DNA of 64,000 bases from an uncultured Candidatus Actinomarina sp. Its GTDB lineage: Bacteria > Actinomycetota > Acidimicrobiia > Actinomarinales > Actinomarinaceae. The translations under genes were made by a program, and so were the position numbers. Positions within the stretch are counted from its first letter, which is position 1; every line of letters begins with the position of its first letter. The stretch lies in assembly GCA_902519215.1 (NCBI GenBank), contig CABYIX010000002.1:1-64000 (forward strand), in the 5' to 3' direction. Of the stretch, positions 35,674 to 45,110 are shown one piece after another. Below the pieces are notes generated by a model. That model was given only the letters and a program-made list of their open reading frames with translations. It did not search any database and was not told the DNA's origin.

Positions 35674-36942
35674 ATGGTTGATATTCAAAGTAGTGTATCT
35701 GAAGTTACCAGTAGTAGTGATCGCTACGTTATTGCTATTAGTGGAGGAGTTGACAGTGCTGTTCTTACACATATATTTTATGAATTAAAACTTAACTTTA
35801 GAACGGTATTCATAAATCATAATCAAAAAGGATCTGAAGAACTAAAGCAATCAGCTCAGGCTTTATCCGATATTTTAAAATTAAATCATAAATGTATAGA
35901 AACAGACATAGAAATAGACTCTTCAGAAACATTAATGAGAGAGGCTAGGTATAAAGCTTTAAATAATGATATTGATGAAAAAGAAATTCTCGTTACAGCG
36001 CATCATAGAGATGACAAAATTGAAACATTTTTTATAAATTTATTACGGGGGACTAGATTAAAAGGCCTTACTTCAATAGCATTGAAACGTAACAACATTA
36101 TTAGGCCACTGATTAATATTTCTAAATCACAAATAATTGAATATGCGAAAGATAATGATATATATTTTCAAAATGATGTTACAAATTTTGATAATAGTAT
36201 TTCAAGAAATTGGATAAGAAATGAACTAATTCCAGAAGTTGAAAATAGATTTCCAGGAAATTTAAACAATAAAATAACAGACCTAATTTTAGAAATAGAA
36301 GAAAGGACTAAGGAAGATACGGAGATAACAAAATATATAAAGTGTGCCCCAGGGTATTTTGAGGTACCTTCCTGTTTGCTAAAGCACAATAGTTCTGAAA
36401 CTAATTATTTACTATCGATTATTTCTCGACTTGTTGGACAATCTGGACTTCAAACATCTGATATTAAAAATATGTTCAAAGCCTTATCCTCTGGTAAGCA
36501 AGTTAGCTATTTTGAAAACTGGATTGTTAGTCGACAGCTGGGTCTTTTAATGTTTGTAAATAAAGAAGAGTGGAAATTTAAACAGAATACAAATTCATTT
36601 GGATATTTCCAATTCGTGACTACCGATTCTAGTGAGACACGTAACAACTGGTCACTTGCTCTACGAAATATTTCTAATAATCAAATAAGTTTTGAGTCAG
36701 TCTCACCTGGAGATTTCATAATTTTAGATAATAAAAAACAAAAAGTTTCAGAAGTATTGAGGTCTTCTGGCATTCAAGATGTTCTAAGAGAGGTTTGGCC
36801 TTTAGTAAAGAAAGATGATGAAGTCATTTGGATTCCAGGGTTAAGAAAGAGTGACAATGTAAAAGTAAAAGAGTTTGAATCTACTAAAAATATAAATATA
36901 ATTACAGCTTCAATAGAAAAGAGTACAGTTGGAAATTTCTAA
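35674..36942 (+). CDS. tilS: tRNA(Ile)-lysidine synthetase
   Basis: Converts the wobble C of the AUA-reading tRNA-Ile to lysidine, using ATP and lysine. It is 422 residues with the PP-loop ISGGVDSAVL, the TAHHRDDKIETFFINLLRGTR segment and the IRPLINISKSQI motif, followed by the TilS C-terminal domains. It heads the tilS-hpt-ftsH-fol run typical of actinobacteria. The stop lies 14 bases inside hpt. Confidence 0.93.
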   Translation: MVDIQSSVSEVTSSSDRYVIAISGGVDSAVLTHIFYELKLNFRTVFINHNQKGSEELKQSAQALSDILKLNHKCIETDIEIDSSETLMREARYKALNNDIDEKEILVTAHHRDDKIETFFINLLRGTRLKGLTSIALKRNNIIRPLINISKSQIIEYAKDNDIYFQNDVTNFDNSISRNWIRNELIPEVENRFPGNLNNKITDLILEIEERTKEDTEITKYIKCAPGYFEVPSCLLKHNSSETNYLLSIISRLVGQSGLQTSDIKNMFKALSSGKQVSYFENWIVSRQLGLLMFVNKEEWKFKQNTNSFGYFQFVTTDSSETRNNWSLALRNISNNQISFESVSPGDFIILDNKKQKVSEVLRSSGIQDVLREVWPLVKKDDEVIWIPGLRKSDNVKVKEFESTKNINIITASIEKSTVGNF

Positions 36943-37441
36943 AGTTTTAATTTCTCAAGAGGAGATAGAAAATAAAGTATCTGAATTAGCAAATGAAATT
37001 AACTCTAAATATAAAGGAGAAGAGCTTGTTGTAATTGGCATATTGAAAGGTGCTTTTATTGTCGTAAGTGACCTAGCAAAGCAACTTGATCTTGACGTAA
37101 CTTTTGATTTTATGAGTATCAAATCTTATTATGGCTCAGAGTCAACGGGACAAGTCAAAATTGTAAAAGACTTAGAGTATGATATTACAGACAAGAATGT
37201 ACTGATTGTTGAAGATATCTATGACACCGGACTTACTCTTTCAAATTTAAAAAAACTACTCGAATCAAGAAACCCAAAAAGTATTGAAGTTTTTTCCATG
37301 TTCGTAAAAAAAGAAGTCGCACAAGATCCAATTGAAATTAATTACAGCGGATTCGAAATTGGACCTGAGTTTGTTGTGGGGTATGGACTTGATTACAACG
37401 GCAAATACAGAGAGCTCCCTTATTTAGCAGTTTTGGCATAA
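36929..37441 (+). CDS. hpt: Hypoxanthine(-guanine) phosphoribosyltransferase
   Basis: Purine salvage enzyme that adds phosphoribose to hypoxanthine or guanine. It is 170 residues with the PRPP motif VLIVEDIYDTGLTLS, the GILKGAFIVVSDL loop and the base-binding FVVGYGLDYNGKYRELPYL. The start is TTG at 36929, overlapping tilS by 14 bases, with the usual hpt order after tilS. Its function links with the nucleoside importer at 48774-53765. Confidence 0.94.
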   Translation: MEISKVLISQEEIENKVSELANEINSKYKGEELVVIGILKGAFIVVSDLAKQLDLDVTFDFMSIKSYYGSESTGQVKIVKDLEYDITDKNVLIVEDIYDTGLTLSNLKKLLESRNPKSIEVFSMFVKKEVAQDPIEINYSGFEIGPEFVVGYGLDYNGKYRELPYLAVLA

Positions 37442-37484
37442 ATCTCTATATTGCTTTTAAACCCAATAGTATTAAATTAAGAAG

Positions 37485-39347
37485 ATGGAAAAGAAACAAG
37501 AAAATAAAAAAAATAACAATAAGTCTTTCTTCCTCTATGTTGGCTTAGGCCTATTAATATTTTTTGGCGTTCAGCAATATAACGCATCTGTAAATGCACC
37601 TGAAAGTAAATCGTTTACAGTATTTAAAAATGATATACAGTCAGGCTCCGTTGCAGAAGCAACAATAAAAGAACAATCTAATCTCGTTGAATTTAAATTG
37701 TTTAACGATGACAAGGTTTACCAAACTGAATATCCAGAAGGTTTTGAGGGAGAGGTATTTCAAATTCTTGTAGATCAAGACATAGTTCTCAATACAGATA
37801 CAGAACCAGCAGGATTTCAAGATTATTTGTTTGCTTTTCTTCCTTGGTTATTTCTTGCGGCATTTATGTTTTATATGTTTTCTCAAGTAAGGTCAAATGG
37901 AAATCAAATTATGCAGTTTGGTAAATCAAAAGCCAAAGAGCTTGATGAAGAATCTCCGAAGGTAACATTTGCTGATGTCGCAGGTGTTGAAGAAGCAAAA
38001 GAAGAACTTGAGGAAATTAAAGAGTTTTTAAAATCGCCTGAAAAATTTAATAAACTTGGAGCAAAAATACCAAAGGGAGTACTTTTAGTTGGTCCTCCCG
38101 GAACTGGTAAAACACTTCTCGCAAAAGCAGTAGCAGGAGAAGCAGAGGCACCCTTTTATAGTATTTCTGGTTCTGATTTTGTTGAGATGTTTGTTGGAGT
38201 AGGAGCAAGTAGAGTTCGTGATTTATTTAAGAAAGCTAAAGAGAATTCTCCTGCAATAATTTTTATTGATGAGATTGACGCAGTCGGAAGAATGAGAGGC
38301 GCTGGGCTTGGTGGTGGACATGATGAAAGAGAACAAACTTTAAATCAACTGCTTGTAGAAATGGATGGTTTTGAAGCAAATCAAGGTGTTATATTAATGG
38401 CTGCAACAAATAGACCAGATGTACTAGATCCTGCATTATTACGACCAGGGCGATTTGATAGACAAGTAATTGTTGGTAGACCTGACCTAACAGGAAGAAC
38501 TCAAATTTTAAAAGTTCATGCAAAGGATAAACCCCTAGCTAAGAATGTAAATTTTGAAACTTTAGCTAAGCAAACACCTGGGTTTACAGGTGCAGACCTA
38601 GCTAACCTGTTAAATGAAGCCGCACTTTTGGCAGCTAGAAAAGATAAAAAAACTATTGGAAATGTAGATATTGAAAACTCCATTGACAGAGTTATGGCAG
38701 GTCCTGAAAAGAAAAGTCAAGTTATGACTGAAGAAGAAAAGAAGATAATTGCTTATCATGAGACTGGACACGCTCTTGTTGGCTGGGCACTTCCCAATGC
38801 AGACCCTATTCATAAAGTTACCATAATTCCTAGAGGTAGAGCTTTGGGATACACTCAGGCACTGCCGGATAGAGAAAAATACCTGTCCTCAAAAGCAGAA
38901 TTAAAAGATAGATTAGCAATGTTAATGGGCGGGAGGGTTGCAGAGGAGTTAATATTTGCAGATCCTACTACTGGTGCATCAAATGATATTGAAAAAGCAA
39001 CTGATATTGCTAGAAGAATGGTAATGGAGTTTGGTATGAGTGATAAATTAGGTCCAATGCTGTATGGAAAAGGATCAAATGAAGTTTTTCTAGGTAGAGA
39101 TTACGGAAGACAGCAGGATTATTCTGATGAAGTCGCTTCTTCAATAGATGAAGAAGTACGTAATCTTTTAAATGATGCCCATGTAATTGCAGGTAAAATA
39201 TTAAAAAAATTTAAAAAACAAATGGACGCAATGGTAAAACAGCTCATGGAAAAAGAAACACTTAATAAGGATGAGGTCGCAGAGGTTTTCAAAAGCATTA
39301 AAAAAGTAAAAATTTCAGGAACAGGTAAAAGCTTAAAATTAGCCTAA
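37485..39347 (+). CDS. ftsH: ATP-dependent membrane metalloprotease FtsH
   Basis: Membrane-anchored AAA+ protease for quality control of membrane and regulatory proteins. It is 620 residues: TM helices near 13-28 and 112-132 flanking a small external domain, then AAA with Walker [13 protein letters not shown], Walker [10 protein letters not shown] and [23 protein letters not shown]. The zinc motif HETGH is followed by the third ligand region. The C-terminal tail is short. Its TAA shares one base with the folE ATG (TAATG). Confidence 0.96.
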   Translation: MEKKQENKKNNNKSFFLYVGLGLLIFFGVQQYNASVNAPESKSFTVFKNDIQSGSVAEATIKEQSNLVEFKLFNDDKVYQTEYPEGFEGEVFQILVDQDIVLNTDTEPAGFQDYLFAFLPWLFLAAFMFYMFSQVRSNGNQIMQFGKSKAKELDEESPKVTFADVAGVEEAKEELEEIKEFLKSPEKFNKLGAKIPKGVLLVGPPGTGKTLLAKAVAGEAEAPFYSISGSDFVEMFVGVGASRVRDLFKKAKENSPAIIFIDEIDAVGRMRGAGLGGGHDEREQTLNQLLVEMDGFEANQGVILMAATNRPDVLDPALLRPGRFDRQVIVGRPDLTGRTQILKVHAKDKPLAKNVNFETLAKQTPGFTGADLANLLNEAALLAARKDKKTIGNVDIENSIDRVMAGPEKKSQVMTEEEKKIIAYHETGHALVGWALPNADPIHKVTIIPRGRALGYTQALPDREKYLSSKAELKDRLAMLMGGRVAEELIFADPTTGASNDIEKATDIARRMVMEFGMSDKLGPMLYGKGSNEVFLGRDYGRQQDYSDEVASSIDEEVRNLLNDAHVIAGKILKKFKKQMDAMVKQLMEKETLNKDEVAEVFKSIKKVKISGTGKSLKLA

Positions 39348-39907
39348 TGGATTATAGTAATCAAATTAAAGTTGACATTGAGAAGGCGCTTGCAGAGTTT
39401 ATTAAACTTAAAACCAATAAGAGTGAAGACGAAGTTGTAAATTTATCTAAAAAATTTCTAAGTCAACTCGATGAAAAACTATCTAACAAAACATCTACTA
39501 AAGAAATATTTAAACATTTACAAGAAGTAGAACATGATCAACCTATTTATTTAAATGGAATTAGTTTTGTCAGCTTATGTGAACACCATTTACTTCCTTT
39601 TTTTGGCACTGTAGATATAGCTCTGTATCCTCAGAAAAAAATTGCTGGGATATCTCGATTTGATGATTTAGTTCGTCATCTCTCTGATAATTTAACACTT
39701 CAGGAATCGTTAACTAAAAACATCGCAACTGAAATAGATGAGATTCTGAATCCTAGAGGAGTGTTTGTAAGAACTAATGCTAACCATTCTTGCTCTGGTT
39801 TATTAAATATCGGTGATTCATTTACAGATGTGGTTACTACATTTGCAACGGGTATTTACGAAATAGACCATACCTTGAGAAATGAAGCTCTCCTAAACTT
39901 TAAATAG
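39347..39907 (+). CDS. folE: GTP cyclohydrolase I-like protein, divergent active site
   Basis: By family and position it makes dihydroneopterin triphosphate from GTP. It is 186 residues with the zinc motif CEHHLLPFFG, the Q-E pair in TLQESLT and the last zinc Cys (C149) in NHSCSG. The normally invariant RGVxK that follows this Cys is replaced by LNIGD (153-157) with no gap in the alignment. The (S)KxxR segment is altered to SRFDDLV. The first enzyme of the folate run is thus unusual. It may use different triphosphate contacts or have a changed activity. It starts on the last base of ftsH. Confidence 0.82.
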   Translation: MDYSNQIKVDIEKALAEFIKLKTNKSEDEVVNLSKKFLSQLDEKLSNKTSTKEIFKHLQEVEHDQPIYLNGISFVSLCEHHLLPFFGTVDIALYPQKKIAGISRFDDLVRHLSDNLTLQESLTKNIATEIDEILNPRGVFVRTNANHSCSGLLNIGDSFTDVVTTFATGIYEIDHTLRNEALLNFK

Positions 39908-39917
39908 ATAATTAATT

Positions 39918-40658
39918 TTGGAATTAGATAAAACTTTTCTTCAAAATTCCAAAAATATTTTGGGAATTGTGAACATTACTCCAGATTCATTTTCTGGAGA
40001 CGGTCTCTTTAAAAAAGAAAATAAATTAAGTAAATTATTAGATTTTGCTGAAAGAAATAATATTAGAAATTTAGATATTGGCTGCGCCTCCTCAAAGCCA
40101 GGATATGAAAATGTTTCTACACAAGAAGAATTAAACAGGCTTAATTATTTTTTAAGTAATGTGAAGGGCAACTTTTCATTATCAATTGATACATCTAATC
40201 CTATTGTTGCTGAACTAGCACTCAAAAATAATTTTAAAATTTTAAATGATATCAACGGATTCGAAGACGAAGAGTTAATTACAAAAGTAATTGAATATCA
40301 ATGTAATGTAATAATTGTACATAGACATCCTGAGTCAAAACACCTGCATGAGAAGATGAATTTTAGAAACAATCTAAAAGAAGTCTTAGAACATTTAGAA
40401 CAAAAGGTAAGCCAATTAATCGATAAGGGTATTAATAAACAAAATATTTTTATTGATCCAGGATTGGGTTTTGGAAAATTCGAACAAGATTCAGTTGATT
40501 TATTAATGAATATTAAAGATTTAGTTGATGAGATACCTGTAGTTGTTGGATATTCAAGAAAAAAATTTATTCAAAAAATAGAAATGAATAATAAAGAAAT
40601 ATTTGAACACTGTATTAATTCAGGTGTTGCGTTCGTAAGATTGCATCTTACAAATTAG
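39918..40658 (+). CDS. folP: Dihydropteroate synthase, divergent
   Basis: Joins the pterin pyrophosphate with p-aminobenzoate. It is 246 residues of TIM barrel with GIVNITPDSFSGDG, ILNDINGF, FIDPGLGFGKFEQD and VVGYSRKKFI. Loop 2, normally GGESTRPG, reads GCASSKPG, so the conserved Glu, Thr and Arg are changed. This loop lies over the pABA/sulfonamide site. The start is TTG at 39918; no ATG precedes the conserved first strand. It is in the fol run, 10 bases after folE. Confidence 0.85.
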   Translation: MELDKTFLQNSKNILGIVNITPDSFSGDGLFKKENKLSKLLDFAERNNIRNLDIGCASSKPGYENVSTQEELNRLNYFLSNVKGNFSLSIDTSNPIVAELALKNNFKILNDINGFEDEELITKVIEYQCNVIIVHRHPESKHLHEKMNFRNNLKEVLEHLEQKVSQLIDKGINKQNIFIDPGLGFGKFEQDSVDLLMNIKDLVDEIPVVVGYSRKKFIQKIEMNNKEIFEHCINSGVAFVRLHLTN

Positions 40659-40697
40659 TAATTAGTGTAAGATACTAATAGCTTATGGAAAGGAACT

Positions 40698-41168
40698 ATG
40701 GCAGGTTTAAAACCAAATGACTTTCATTGGATTATAGAGGGAAAACTAGCTGTTTCTGAATGTATAGGCGGTGGTGGCCTAACTCCTCGTAAAATTAGAC
40801 GAGAAGAAGAAATTCAGTGGATTAAAAGTCAAGGAATCAATGCTATATTTTCACTTCTAGATACTGACTTTAATTTAAAAAACTATCAAGAAGTTGGGTT
40901 TAGAACATACCACTATCCCTTAAGTGAAGATGTACATACAGAATCTCTGAATATAATTTTTGAAGCTATTAAAGAAGCTCTTTCAGACAAAGAAAGAAAA
41001 CTATTAATACATAGAGAGTATTTAGATGAAGAAGTACCTGGAATTCTTGCAGGATATTTAATATATTCAAAACTTTTAGATGATCCCATACTTTCTAGAA
41101 CTATTCTCGAAAAAATACTAGAGAAACCTTTATCGCCAAAAGCAATAGCATTAATTCCATCTGTTTAA
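40698..41168 (+). CDS. Dual-specificity-phosphatase-like protein lacking the catalytic Cys
   Basis: A 156-residue protein with the course of a small DSP/PTP domain: FHWIIEGKLAVSE, then EIQWIKSQGINAIFSL, YHYPLSEDVHTES (general-acid loop region) and a helix leading to the P-loop position. There, where HCxxGxxR(S/T) is expected, it reads IHREYLDEEVPG, followed by the usual ILAGYLIYSKLL helix. Cys, Gly and Arg are all missing, so phosphatase activity is unlikely. It sits between folP and folB with short gaps (an AAGGA lies before its ATG), suggesting a structural or binding role in the folate operon. The fold assignment is by eye. Confidence 0.65.
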   Translation: MAGLKPNDFHWIIEGKLAVSECIGGGGLTPRKIRREEEIQWIKSQGINAIFSLLDTDFNLKNYQEVGFRTYHYPLSEDVHTESLNIIFEAIKEALSDKERKLLIHREYLDEEVPGILAGYLIYSKLLDDPILSRTILEKILEKPLSPKAIALIPSV

Positions 41169-41171
41169 CTT

Positions 41172-41543
41172 ATGTCTTTTGACATAAATATCACCGGTAT
41201 TGAAGCATTTGGCAAACACGGTATCTATCAAAGTGAAAAAAATAATGAACAAAAGTTTCTAATAGACATTTTTATAACACTTGAAAAACTCAGTGAAGAC
41301 AATATTGACAATACGATTAATTATGAGAACCTAGTCGATGATTCAATTGCATTAGTTCAAAATGAATCTTTTGATTTAATAGAAACTTTATCTCAGAAAA
41401 TTGGACAATATATAATTGAAAAATACTCAAATTTAGAATCTTTCAGTTTGAAATATGTAAAAATTACTATTCACAAACCTGAAACCTCTCTAAGTAATAG
41501 AACAGAAAATATTTCTGTAACTTATCATGAACAACTTAAGTAG
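41172..41543 (+). CDS. folB: Dihydroneopterin aldolase
   Basis: Cleaves dihydroneopterin to 6-hydroxymethyl-dihydropterin. It is 123 residues with IEAFGKHGIYQSEKNNEQKFLID (split HG and E motif), the TINYENLV tyrosine, the DLIETLSQKIG helix and the catalytic Lys in TIHKPET. The length is normal. It starts three bases after the phosphatase-like gene and overlaps folK by 17 bases. Confidence 0.92.
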   Translation: MSFDINITGIEAFGKHGIYQSEKNNEQKFLIDIFITLEKLSEDNIDNTINYENLVDDSIALVQNESFDLIETLSQKIGQYIIEKYSNLESFSLKYVKITIHKPETSLSNRTENISVTYHEQLK

Positions 41544-42000
41544 TATCTATCTTTCCCTTGGCTCCAACATAGGAAATAGAGAAAACAATCTGAAATTAGC
41601 CTTAAAAGAATTATCAGAAATTTTAAGAATTAAAAAAATATCTTCAATTTATGAAACCGAACCTCTTTTATATCAAAAGCAAGATAATTTTCTTAATATA
41701 GTCGTTGAGGTTTCTTATTTCGACGAGGCTGAAAGCCTTCTAAAAAATATAAAGGATATAGAGAAAAAAATGGGAAGGAAAGCAACCTTTAGATTCGGTC
41801 CAAGAATTATAGATATCGATATTATATTTTTTAATGGACAAGAAATAAATGACGAAAACCTTACTATTCCTCATAAAGAATGGAAAAAAAGATTGTTTGT
41901 TATAGCACCGCTTTACGAAATTTTAGATAGGAAAATTGAGGAAAGTAAATTTAATATTTCTAATCAAAAAGTTATCAGGATAGGTAGTATAAAAATATAA
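41527..42000 (+). CDS. folK: HPPK, 6-hydroxymethyl-dihydropterin pyrophosphokinase
   Basis: Transfers pyrophosphate from ATP to 6-hydroxymethyl-dihydropterin. It is 157 residues with YLSLGSNIGNRENNL at the N-terminus, YETEPLLYQKQDNFLN, and the metal aspartates in GPRIIDIDIIFF, then IPHKEWKKRLFVIAPL. All key residues are present, in contrast to the divergent FolE and FolP. It overlaps folB. Confidence 0.94.
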   Translation: MNNLSSIYLSLGSNIGNRENNLKLALKELSEILRIKKISSIYETEPLLYQKQDNFLNIVVEVSYFDEAESLLKNIKDIEKKMGRKATFRFGPRIIDIDIIFFNGQEINDENLTIPHKEWKKRLFVIAPLYEILDRKIEESKFNISNQKVIRIGSIKI

Positions 42001-42027
42001 TTACGGGCACCAAAACTAGGGCACGAT

Positions 42028-42849
42028 ATGACAAAAATTATTCATGAAATAAATAAAGATATATATTCAGAAGATACATGTTTCATCCCTACAATGGGTT
42101 CTTTGCACAATGGACATAGTTCTCTAATTGAGCATGCAAAACACACTTCTCACTCAAAAACTATTGTTTCAATATTTGTCAACAGAAAGCAATTTAACGA
42201 CAGTCAAGATTTTCACAACTATCCGATTGATATTGAAAAAGATATAAAATTACTTGAAAAGTCTGATGTTGATTATGTATTTATACCAGAAGAAAGTTAT
42301 ATATACCCCAATAAGAGCATCAGAGAAATAAATGCTGGCCCGATTGGAATTCAATATGAAGGAAAATTTAGAGAAGGACATTTTGACGGTGTTCTTACAG
42401 TTGTAAATAGATTATTTGAATTGGTTAACCCCTCAGCAGCAGTATTTGGAAAGAAAGATGCTCAACAACTTTTCTTAATCAAAGAAATGATTAATAAATT
42501 TAAAATGAATATAGAAATATATGAAGGAAAGTTAATACGAGAGAAAAGTGGACTAGCCATGAGCAGTCGAAATTTACTTTTAACTGACGAAGCAAAAGAG
42601 AATGCCTCAAATATATATAAAGTACTCCTAAATACAAAAAACTTTTATCAGGATTGTAATTCAATTTCACAATCCATTAGCTATGGAAAATCTTTATTTG
42701 GAAAGTTAGGGATTAAATATGATTATTTGGATGCTGTAGATGTAAATTCATTTATAGCCCCAGATAAAAATTCAGAGAAATTATTGTTAATTACTGCAGG
42801 TTATATTGAAAATATAAGATTAATTGATAATTTAGAGATTTTAAAATGA
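42028..42849 (+). CDS. panC: Pantoate-beta-alanine ligase (pantothenate synthetase)
   Basis: Makes pantothenate from pantoate, beta-alanine and ATP. It is 273 residues with the HIGH-like TMGSLHNGHSSLI, SIFVNRKQFNDSQDF, GPIGIQYEGKFREGHFDGVLTVV, the FGKKDAQQL loop and AMSSRNLLL (KMSKS-like). No panD follows, so beta-alanine supply must come from elsewhere. The end overlaps coaX by four bases. Confidence 0.95.
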   Translation: MTKIIHEINKDIYSEDTCFIPTMGSLHNGHSSLIEHAKHTSHSKTIVSIFVNRKQFNDSQDFHNYPIDIEKDIKLLEKSDVDYVFIPEESYIYPNKSIREINAGPIGIQYEGKFREGHFDGVLTVVNRLFELVNPSAAVFGKKDAQQLFLIKEMINKFKMNIEIYEGKLIREKSGLAMSSRNLLLTDEAKENASNIYKVLLNTKNFYQDCNSISQSISYGKSLFGKLGIKYDYLDAVDVNSFIAPDKNSEKLLLITAGYIENIRLIDNLEILK

Positions 42850-43613
42850 GTAACATAATTGCGATTGACATAGGCAACACAGAAACAACTGTAGGTATAG
42901 GTGCTAATGGGGTTTGGGACTCTTACAGGTTTACAACAAGAGATACAAATACTTCAGATGAGCTCCTTTCTCTATTTAATTCAACTTTTCAGATGACTGA
43001 AGAGATGAAAAAAAATTTAAGAGGCTCAATTATTTGTTCCGTTGTTCCTCAAATTACAACAAATGTAAGTCAAGCAATTAAAAAATACGCAAATGTTGAC
43101 TCATTAATTGTTGGCCCAGGGGTAAAAACAGGACTCAAAGTCAATATTGATAATCCAAAAGAACTAGGACCAGACAGAATTGCTAATTCTGTAGCTGGTT
43201 TTATAAAAACTTCTGACAACGTTATTGTTATTGATCTTGGCACTGCAACAACATTTGACGTAGTAAACAAAAATAAAGAATATCTTGGAGGCTCTATTGC
43301 ACCTGGAATTAAAATTAGTTTAGAAGCACTAACTTCCAAAACCGCTTCTTTAAAGTCAGTAGAACTTGACCTTCCAAAAAATGTAATTGGTAAGAATACA
43401 TATGAAGCTATACAAAGTGGATTAATACTGGGCCATGCTTCAATGATTGATTCAATGATTGAAAAGATTATCTTAGAAATCGGTGTAAATCCAAAAATTA
43501 TACTAACAGGAGGCTTAAGCAGTATTGTCCATCCAGCTTTAAATATTAATTGTGAATTTATTGAAAATTTAACATTAATTGGTCTTGAAGAAATATTTAA
43601 TTTAAATAATTAG
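42846..43613 (+). CDS. coaX: Type III pantothenate kinase
   Basis: Phosphorylates pantothenate as the first step of CoA synthesis. It is 255 residues of the ASKHA fold: IAIDIGNTETTVG (phosphate-1), GPDRIANSVAG, VIDLGTATTFDVV and ILTGGLSSI. The type III form is usual where CoaA is absent. It follows panC with an ATGA overlap, so the two vitamin B5 steps are coupled. Confidence 0.95.
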   Translation: MSNIIAIDIGNTETTVGIGANGVWDSYRFTTRDTNTSDELLSLFNSTFQMTEEMKKNLRGSIICSVVPQITTNVSQAIKKYANVDSLIVGPGVKTGLKVNIDNPKELGPDRIANSVAGFIKTSDNVIVIDLGTATTFDVVNKNKEYLGGSIAPGIKISLEALTSKTASLKSVELDLPKNVIGKNTYEAIQSGLILGHASMIDSMIEKIILEIGVNPKIILTGGLSSIVHPALNINCEFIENLTLIGLEEIFNLNN

Positions 43614-43622
43614 GCTGTTAGT

Positions 43623-45110
43623 GTGAGTGAATTATCAAAATCTGAAAATGAAATCTACTCTCTAAGAAAAGAGAAAGAAGAGAATATTAAATCTAGTAAT
43701 CTCGAATCATTTACAACTAGTTTTAAAAATTCGACCAACATAAATTTGCTTCATCAAAATCACAGCAACATAGAGGATGGTACTAAAACGGATATAAGCG
43801 TATCTGTTAGAGGCAGAATATTAGGTATTAGATCTTTTGGTCAATTAACTTTTCTTGACCTATCTGATGAAACTGGAAAAATTCAACTCGTATCTACTAA
43901 AGGACTATTAAGTGATGAGCTACAAGAATATTTATCAAATATTGATGTTGGAGATATTGCTGGTGCATCAGGAACTGTTATGAAAACTAAAAAGGGAGAA
44001 CTCTCAATTGAATTAAAAAATTTTGTTCTATTGACAAAATCCTTTAGAAACTTTCCAGAAAAATGGCATGGATTAAAAGATAAAGAAACTAGATTCAGAC
44101 AAAGATATTTAGATTTTGTAGTTAATGATAGTGCTAGAAATGCTATTAAAACTAGGTTTAAAGTTTTACAACTAATTAGAACTTTTATGACATCTGAAAA
44201 CTTTTTAGAGGTTGAGACTCCCACTTTACAACCTAAGGCAGGTGGGGCAATTGCACGACCTTTCTTGACCCACCACAATGCTATGGGTATTGATATGTAT
44301 TTAAGAATTGCTCCAGAACTATATTTAAAACGACTCGTTATCGGAGGTTTTGAAAAAGTATTTGAATTAGGAAAAGTCTTTAGAAATGAGGGTATTGACC
44401 TCACACATTCTCCAGAATTTACGATGATGGAGAGTTACGAAGCTTACACAGATGTCAACGGGGTAATGAATATGGTTGAACATATGTGTCAGTATATAAT
44501 TGAAAATTTAAATAGTGGATACGAAGTAAAATATGCTGGAAAAACAGCTGATTTTAATTTTCCATGGGAAAGAAAAAGCATGTTTGAGCTAGTCAGTAAA
44601 AAGTTTAGTGTTGAAATATATCATGATTCCAATCTTGATGATATAAAGACAAAACTTGAAGAGACACACAACATAACTACTGCATCTAAAACTACTGGTG
44701 AGTTTGTATTTGAATTATTTGAAAATCATATCGAACATGAAATCCTAAACCCTCTTTTTGTTACAGACTATCCTAAAGAGGTTTCTCCTTTTGCTAGGGA
44801 GAACAAAGAAAAGCAAGGTATAACTGAGAGGTTCGAGTTATTTGCTTTTGGAAGTGAGTTAGCTAATGGGTTCTCTGAACTAATTGACCCAAGTGATCAA
44901 GAAGAAAGACTAAAAACCCAAGCTCTTAAAAAAGCAGAAGGGGATGAAGAAGCTCATGTGCAAGATGAAGACTATATAGAAGCTCTAGAATACGGACTCC
45001 CACCAACTGGAGGATTGGGATTTGGTGTTGACCGTTTTGTTATGATGCTAACTAATAATGAATCAATTAGGGAAGTTATAGCTTTTCCACACATTAAACC
45101 TGAGAATTAA
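43623..45110 (+). CDS. lysS: Lysyl-tRNA synthetase, class II
   Basis: Charges tRNA-Lys. It is 495 residues: an OB-fold anticodon domain (VSVRGRILGIRSFGQLTFLDL), then class II motif 1 (FLEVETPTLQPKAGGA), motif 2 (FRNEGIDLTHSPEFTMMESY) and motif 3 (GGLGFGVDRFVMML). The start is GTG at 43623, nine bases after coaX. The stop shares a TTAA with the convergent prenyl synthase. Confidence 0.96.
   Translation: MSELSKSENEIYSLRKEKEENIKSSNLESFTTSFKNSTNINLLHQNHSNIEDGTKTDISVSVRGRILGIRSFGQLTFLDLSDETGKIQLVSTKGLLSDELQEYLSNIDVGDIAGASGTVMKTKKGELSIELKNFVLLTKSFRNFPEKWHGLKDKETRFRQRYLDFVVNDSARNAIKTRFKVLQLIRTFMTSENFLEVETPTLQPKAGGAIARPFLTHHNAMGIDMYLRIAPELYLKRLVIGGFEKVFELGKVFRNEGIDLTHSPEFTMMESYEAYTDVNGVMNMVEHMCQYIIENLNSGYEVKYAGKTADFNFPWERKSMFELVSKKFSVEIYHDSNLDDIKTKLEETHNITTASKTTGEFVFELFENHIEHEILNPLFVTDYPKEVSPFARENKEKQGITERFELFAFGSELANGFSELIDPSDQEERLKTQALKKAEGDEEAHVQDEDYIEALEYGLPPTGGLGFGVDRFVMMLTNNESIREVIAFPHIKPEN

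Noticed and set aside
43883-44404. 173-codon open frame on the minus strand opposite lysS
   Set aside because: It lies wholly inside lysS, whose class II motifs are intact in the plus frame; the antisense protein has no recognisable domain or ribosome site. The same holds for other long antisense frames, e.g. 50798-51175, 19088-19366 and 13754-14134.
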